From positions 186,001 to 250,000 of the forward strand of contig NZ_JPIK01000013.1 in assembly GCF_000717475.1 (NCBI RefSeq): a stretch of 64,000 bases of DNA. Direction: 5' to 3'. Source of the DNA: Desulfonatronum thiodismutans. GTDB lineage: Bacteria > Desulfobacterota > Desulfovibrionia > Desulfovibrionales > Desulfonatronaceae. A program made the position numbers and the translations under genes. The notes under the pieces were generated by a model that searched no databases, was not told the origin of the DNA, and saw only the letters and a list, made by a program, of their open reading frames with translations. Numbering within the stretch: the first letter of the stretch is position 1; each line of letters begins with the position of its first letter. This document shows positions 59,970 through 64,000 of the stretch, piece by piece.

Positions 59970-62627
59970 CTATTGCTCCAAATCACGTTTTAAGTCCCTT
60001 GCTTCCTGGCTCTCGGGAAAGGTTTCGTACTCCAGGGCCTTGTTCACTTCTTCCAGGGCCTTGTCCGGTTCCCCGGCATTCTTGTAGGCCAGGCCCAGGT
60101 GATAGCGCACCGTGGGGTTGTCCGGGATCATGGCCGCGGCTCGCTCCAGCAGGGGCAGCGCATCAGAGGCCCGATCGTTCATGATCAGGGCCAAGCCCAG
60201 GGTGTCCATGATCCCGGGATTGTTGGACTCCGCCCGGAAGGCCCGGCCTGCCAGGTTCAAAGCTTCGGCTTTGTCGCCGTGGCCCTTGAGGTACAGGTAG
60301 GCCAGATTGTTCAGGGACGGGGCGTAGTTCTGGTTTTTTCCCAGGGCGCGCCGATGGGCCTCTATGGCTTCGGGTATCTTGCCCTGAACTTCCAGCACGG
60401 AGCCCTGGGCAAAGATGGCCGGCGCAAAGTCGGGGTTGATCTGCTCGGCCTGCTGGAACGCCTGCATGGCCTTGTCCAGCTCGCCTCTGCGGGCGTGCAG
60501 ATTGCCCAGGCGCAAGGCAGCCTGGGCATTGGCCGGTTCGGCCTTGAGGCCGGCCTGGATTTGGGCCTCTGCCTGATCCAGATTCCCCGCCACCTCGTGG
60601 ATTGAGGCCAGGAGCAGATAGCCCCCGGCGGCGTCCGGGCGCAGGGCAATCAACTCCCCGGCCTGTTCCATGGCCGTGGAAGGGTCGTTCTTGCGCATGA
60701 AGGCGTCGGCCAGAAGCAGGAGACCGCTCTCTTCCTGCTGCTCCCGGATTTCCTGAAACAGGGCAATGGCTTTGTCGTGTTCGCGCAGACCCAGGAGAAT
60801 GCGGCCCTTGGCCTCCTTGAGGGGAAGGTTGTCCGTGGTGGCGGCGATGCCTTCATCCAACACGGTCATCGCCTGTTCCGGCTCTCCCCGCCGCAGGTGG
60901 TGCTCCGCCGAGGCCAGGAAAGCCTGGGGCGTCCCGGTGGCCCGGGCCCTGCCGAAGAATTCCAGGGCCTGTTCTTCCTGGCCGAGCATCCCGGACAGCA
61001 GGGCCGCGCTCATCAGCGCCCTGGGGTTGGCGGGCTCCTGGGCCAGGGCCGCCTGATATTCCTCCAGGGCCTTATCCGGCTGTCCGCTGGATGTGTAATA
61101 GGCCGCGGAGTTGAAGTAGGCTGGCAGGTAGGCGGCATTGACCTGCTTGGCTTTGTCCAGAAGCTCCATCGCCTCGGATGGGTTGTTCCGGGAGAATCGG
61201 ATCGCGGCCATGTTGTTGTACAGGGCCGCATCGCTCGGATCCCCGCTGAGCCCTTCTTGCATCAGGTCGTAGGCCTTCTCCACCTCGCCCTGGCGCATCA
61301 GGTTGGCGAACTGCAGCATGCGGATCTGCAGCTGGTCCGGCGCCACCTGGATAGCGGCGTCCAGGCTGGCTTCGGCATCCTCGGCATGCCCCTGGCTGAG
61401 GTGGAAAATGCCCTGCTTGAGATAGGAGTCCACCAGGCCCGGGTTCAACTGCGTCGCCGTGCGCAAGGCTTCCAGGCCCTGCCCGTGATCGCCCCGAGCC
61501 ATGTACGCGCTCCCGAGGACGTTGTAGGCCAGGGCATTGCCCGGGACCTGACGGATGACGCGCTGGGCCTCGTCAATGGCCGGGTCCAGGCGCTGCTGCT
61601 GAAGAAGGATGAGAGCGGTCATCAGCCGGGCTTGGACAAACTCGGGCGCGCGGTCCAGGACGGTACGGAATGCGCTCAGTGCGCTTTCCAACTCGCCGGT
61701 CTGGTAGAGGCTCAAGCCCAGGTAGAAGTGGTTTTCCAGGGAGGGCTGGATGCTGTTGGCCCGTTGCAAGGCAACAATGGCCTCGGAAAAGTTCTGCTCC
61801 CGGAAATAGCTCAGCCCCTGCAGGCTGAAGCCTTCTGCCCGGCGCGGGTGCTGTTCTCTGAGGCCCCGACCGATTTCGTCCACTTTCTCCAGGTCGCCTT
61901 TGTCCAGGTGGATCATGGCCATGCGGTAAAGGCTGTTCACATCCTGGGGGTTGATCCGGGTGATGGTCCTGAAGGTCTCCAAAAGGCCGTCCACTTCAGC
62001 TTGGCGTTGCTGGATGTCGGCAAGCAGGTGCAGGGCTTCCAGATGCTCCGGAACCATGGCCAGAGCGGTGTCCAGAAAGGCCCGGGACTGCTCAAGTTGT
62101 CCCTGGATCAGGGCGATTTTGGCCAGTCCGATATTGGCCTCTGGATCGTCCGGAACATGGACCAGCACCTGTTGAAAGGTTTTTCCGGCTTGCTCGTAGT
62201 TGGCCTCACGCCCATATATCTCGCCGAGGACAAGCAGGGCTTCCGGCGAATCGAGACTGTTTTGCAGATAGGCCAGAATTTCTTCACGGGCCTCCGGGAG
62301 CTTGTCGGCGAGGAGCAGGGCACGGCCCATTTCCAGGGCGATTTCAGGATGGGAGGGGTTCTGCAACCGGACCTTGCGCAGTTCCTGCTCGGCCAGTTCG
62401 AACCTGTTCAGCTCTAGATAGGCCTTGGCCAATTGAAAGCGGGCCTCGAAAAAGTTCTGGTCTTTTTCCAGGGCATTGCGAAAGGCCACGATGGAGCCTT
62501 GAGGGTTGCCCTGCTCCAGTTGCGCAACGCCTTCGGCGTACAGCTCCTCCTTGGTATTGGCACCGCAGGCGGAAACGAAAAACAACAATACCGAAAAGAT
62601 AAACACGCATGATCTCAGCAAGGACAT
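59970..62627 (-). CDS. prsT: PrsT-type TPR lipoprotein of exosortase locus
   Basis: 885 residues. The ATG at 62627 has a perfect GAGGAGGG site and starts a lipoprotein signal (FVSACG lipobox, Cys about 21). About 24 TPR units follow, for example EQGNPQGSIVAFRNALEKD and NPGIMDTLGLALIMNDRAS. This is the TIGR02917-type TPR protein of exosortase systems. It is probably anchored on the outer membrane facing the periplasm as a scaffold for export. It is the first gene of the long minus-strand run. Confidence 0.9.
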   Translation of the reverse strand: MSLLRSCVFIFSVLLFFVSACGANTKEELYAEGVAQLEQGNPQGSIVAFRNALEKDQNFFEARFQLAKAYLELNRFELAEQELRKVRLQNPSHPEIALEMGRALLLADKLPEAREEILAYLQNSLDSPEALLVLGEIYGREANYEQAGKTFQQVLVHVPDDPEANIGLAKIALIQGQLEQSRAFLDTALAMVPEHLEALHLLADIQQRQAEVDGLLETFRTITRINPQDVNSLYRMAMIHLDKGDLEKVDEIGRGLREQHPRRAEGFSLQGLSYFREQNFSEAIVALQRANSIQPSLENHFYLGLSLYQTGELESALSAFRTVLDRAPEFVQARLMTALILLQQQRLDPAIDEAQRVIRQVPGNALAYNVLGSAYMARGDHGQGLEALRTATQLNPGLVDSYLKQGIFHLSQGHAEDAEASLDAAIQVAPDQLQIRMLQFANLMRQGEVEKAYDLMQEGLSGDPSDAALYNNMAAIRFSRNNPSEAMELLDKAKQVNAAYLPAYFNSAAYYTSSGQPDKALEEYQAALAQEPANPRALMSAALLSGMLGQEEQALEFFGRARATGTPQAFLASAEHHLRRGEPEQAMTVLDEGIAATTDNLPLKEAKGRILLGLREHDKAIALFQEIREQQEESGLLLLADAFMRKNDPSTAMEQAGELIALRPDAAGGYLLLASIHEVAGNLDQAEAQIQAGLKAEPANAQAALRLGNLHARRGELDKAMQAFQQAEQINPDFAPAIFAQGSVLEVQGKIPEAIEAHRRALGKNQNYAPSLNNLAYLYLKGHGDKAEALNLAGRAFRAESNNPGIMDTLGLALIMNDRASDALPLLERAAAMIPDNPTVRYHLGLAYKNAGEPDKALEEVNKALEYETFPESQEARDLKRDLEQ

Positions 62628-63170
62628 ACCCTCCTCAAGCAACTAGAAGTTATTCGATTTCAAATGTGATTCAATGTTAAAGCGCTTGTAACTGTTGAGC
62701 TTGTCCGAGGAAGAGCGGCCTGGATACCCGCTCCCCGTCTGCACGAGGACAGATTTCGCGGGTTGGGCTGACTCGGACACGGCGTTGAAAAACACGTCAT
62801 TCCCGCGAAGGAGGGAATCCAGCGCCGGAAAGTGACGCTCCCTCAGGTTGGACGGAATAGTTGCAAAAGATTCTTCAAAAATGGATTTCTCTTGTGATCA
62901 CATATCAAGATGCGTGCCTAATTATCAGACTGGGCTGCTCCGCTTTACCATCTGAAATGACATGCTTTTTATTGTGAGGCGCAATCCGGTTTTCACGGTT
63001 GCCACGGGAAATAATCCGCAAAAAGCGAACAGGGTGGTTCAGGCTCAGGGGGGAGTGAGGGATGCACAAGGAACGGGCAAGGTATGTGGGTGTCCGTAAA
63101 AGGCGAACAAAGGGACGCAAGTCTGCCCAAGCTTGTGGCTTCGAGGGGAGTCAGAATGGTTTTCGGCTGA
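62628..63170. other. Long intergenic stretch upstream of the exosortase locus
   Basis: There are 543 bases without a convincing gene. They hold a dispersed repeat at 62796-62822 and must include the promoter of the minus-strand polysaccharide operon. I looked for a sigma-54 site (TGGCAC-N5-TTGC) close to prsT and did not find a clear one. Confidence 0.5.
62796..62822. repeat. Second copy of the CTGGATTCCCG-type repeat
   Basis: GTCATTCCCGCGAAGG with AGGGAATCCAG is, in reverse complement, a near match to 31561-31587. It forms a short hairpin (TTCCCGCG/CGGGAA-like) and is a dispersed intergenic repeat. Confidence 0.65.
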
Positions 63171-63881
63171 TCACCAGAAATGCCAGTGCCCGGTCCGCAG
63201 GACATAAACGGCCAGAGCCAGGTTGGTCACGGCATGAGCCAGGATGCATTGGGCCAGGCTTTTGGTTCGGTAAAGGAGGAGGGAGTAGGCCATGCCGGCC
63301 ATGATCCCGGCCAGGATGAAATGGTGGGCCAGGCCGAAGAGCACGGCGCAGATCAGAAAGGAGGGCCAGGTGAATGCGCCCAGGGGGACTTTGGCAAACG
63401 CCGGGTTGATGATGTAGCGGAGCAGAAAGGAGCGCCAGAAGATTTCTTCCATGATCGCGACGATCACCACGGCACTGAAAATCCGGACCAGGATCATGGC
63501 CAGCCGGAGGCGCTCATCGGCAAAGACGCCGGGATCAAATCCGGGCGGTTCGCTCAGGGCACCAAAGGACCAGTCCATGTTGATCCAGAGCACGAAGACG
63601 CCCAGGCCCAGGGAGATGGCGGCCAGGGTCGGGCCGGGCCGGGCCAGGTCTGCCCAACGCAGTTCCGTGTAGGCCCTGCGCAGGAGGAACAAGGCGACCA
63701 GCGCGGCCAGGGGCTTGAGTGGGTAGAGCAGGAGCAGCGTGGATTCCTGGAGGCTGATCCACTGTCTGGAATCCAAAAAACGCAGCCCTTCTTCAAGGCC
63801 GATCACGGCCATGAACAGGGCAAAAGGCAGAATACGCGGCCAGGCTTTGTCGTCCATGGGAGACATCTTTGCAAAAAGCAT
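63171..63881 (-). CDS. CPBP-family membrane protease (exosortase-associated type)
   Basis: About 236 residues with six to eight helices. The glutamyl protease motifs are EEIFWR (EExxxR), FGLAHH (FxxxH) and a final His in LAHAVTNL. The type found beside exosortase loci is called CAAX protease-related (TIGR03008). It may process sorted proteins after or beside the exosortase. I use the ATG at 63881; 63866 and a TTG at 63908 are possible. Confidence 0.82.
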   Translation of the reverse strand: MLFAKMSPMDDKAWPRILPFALFMAVIGLEEGLRFLDSRQWISLQESTLLLLYPLKPLAALVALFLLRRAYTELRWADLARPGPTLAAISLGLGVFVLWINMDWSFGALSEPPGFDPGVFADERLRLAMILVRIFSAVVIVAIMEEIFWRSFLLRYIINPAFAKVPLGAFTWPSFLICAVLFGLAHHFILAGIMAGMAYSLLLYRTKSLAQCILAHAVTNLALAVYVLRTGHWHFW

Positions 63882-64000
63882 GCTTCTTTGTTGGGGTTGA
63901 GTGGGCAATGGGACGACAACCTGGATAAGGTTTGAAGGTGTGGTGCACCAAATTCGGTTGGCGGAAAGTGAAGTGGGTTTGTCGGAAAAAAATACAACCA
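63882..64000. other. Right-hand edge without a supported gene
   Basis: The last 119 bases are the upstream region of the CPBP gene. No gene can be supported here. Confidence 0.5.

Overview
The window is about 60% GC and reads as a chromosomal segment of a strictly anaerobic Desulfobacterota bacterium, most likely of the Desulfovibrionales type (sulfate reducers and their alkaliphilic relatives such as Desulfonatronum). The evidence is three desulforedoxin genes or remnants, a HesB-like selenoprotein read through an in-frame UGA, a TIGR03960-type radical SAM/DUF2344 fusion, and a complete exosortase-linked polysaccharide locus. The genus is a guess. I saw no rRNA, tRNA, CRISPR array, phage or intact insertion sequence.

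Layout. (1) 1-2277 is the 3' part of an Mla outer-membrane lipid transport operon (mlaD, mlaC, mlaA), preceded by the end of a degenerate GGDEF-like protein. (2) 2.4-16.4 kb is an island of very small stress and membrane proteins: desulforedoxins, Lmo0937-like, BON, CsbD, glycine-zipper, DUF883-like, YqjE-like, DUF3618, DUF3309, DUF3096 and DUF3185 proteins. Also here are Fe superoxide dismutase, an MBL/beta-CASP nuclease and a KaiC-like ATPase/diguanylate cyclase operon. A bipartite non-coding motif occurs three times, each time ahead of a desulforedoxin gene or its remnant. The island shows duplication and decay: a 188-bp tandem repeat, a decayed desulforedoxin copy and a fossil of a sod 3' end. 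(3) 16.5-22.4 kb holds a B12/radical SAM protein, a PAS histidine kinase and a CheB-CheR-PAS protein.

(4) 22.5-28.9 kb, minus strand, carries the radical SAM/DUF2344 protein, a small conserved protein, the HesB-like selenoprotein with a visible SECIS-like hairpin, and a CopA-type P-ATPase. (5) 29-41.4 kb is mostly housekeeping: ald, pyrR, lolA, a TPR protein, an NtrC-family activator with an altered GAFTGA loop, a thioredoxin-like protein, glucokinase, a 2-Cys peroxiredoxin with a strong promoter, mazEF, a GDT1-family exporter, UDP-glucuronate decarboxylase, acetolactate decarboxylase and an ABC substrate-binding protein. (6) 41.4-48.8 kb has a tight minus-strand operon of alanine racemase, an MFS protein fused to a long sensory N-terminus, and a GCS2-family ligase. 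A SpoIIE-type phosphatase with a similar sensory front end diverges from it.

(7) 48.8-64 kb, all minus strand, is an exosortase (EpsH/Xrt) exopolysaccharide locus: CPBP protease, PrsT, sugar transferase, export lipoprotein-like Wza, chain-length protein, tyrosine autokinase, GspA-like ATPase, outer-membrane barrel, PrsK and exosortase. No PEP-CTERM substrate, EpsI or PrsR is visible.

The most notable items are the conserved leader motif of the desulforedoxin cassettes, the UGA-containing HesB-like gene, the racemase/sensor-MFS/ligase operon, and the Tyr-Gly repeat tail of the exosortase-locus kinase.
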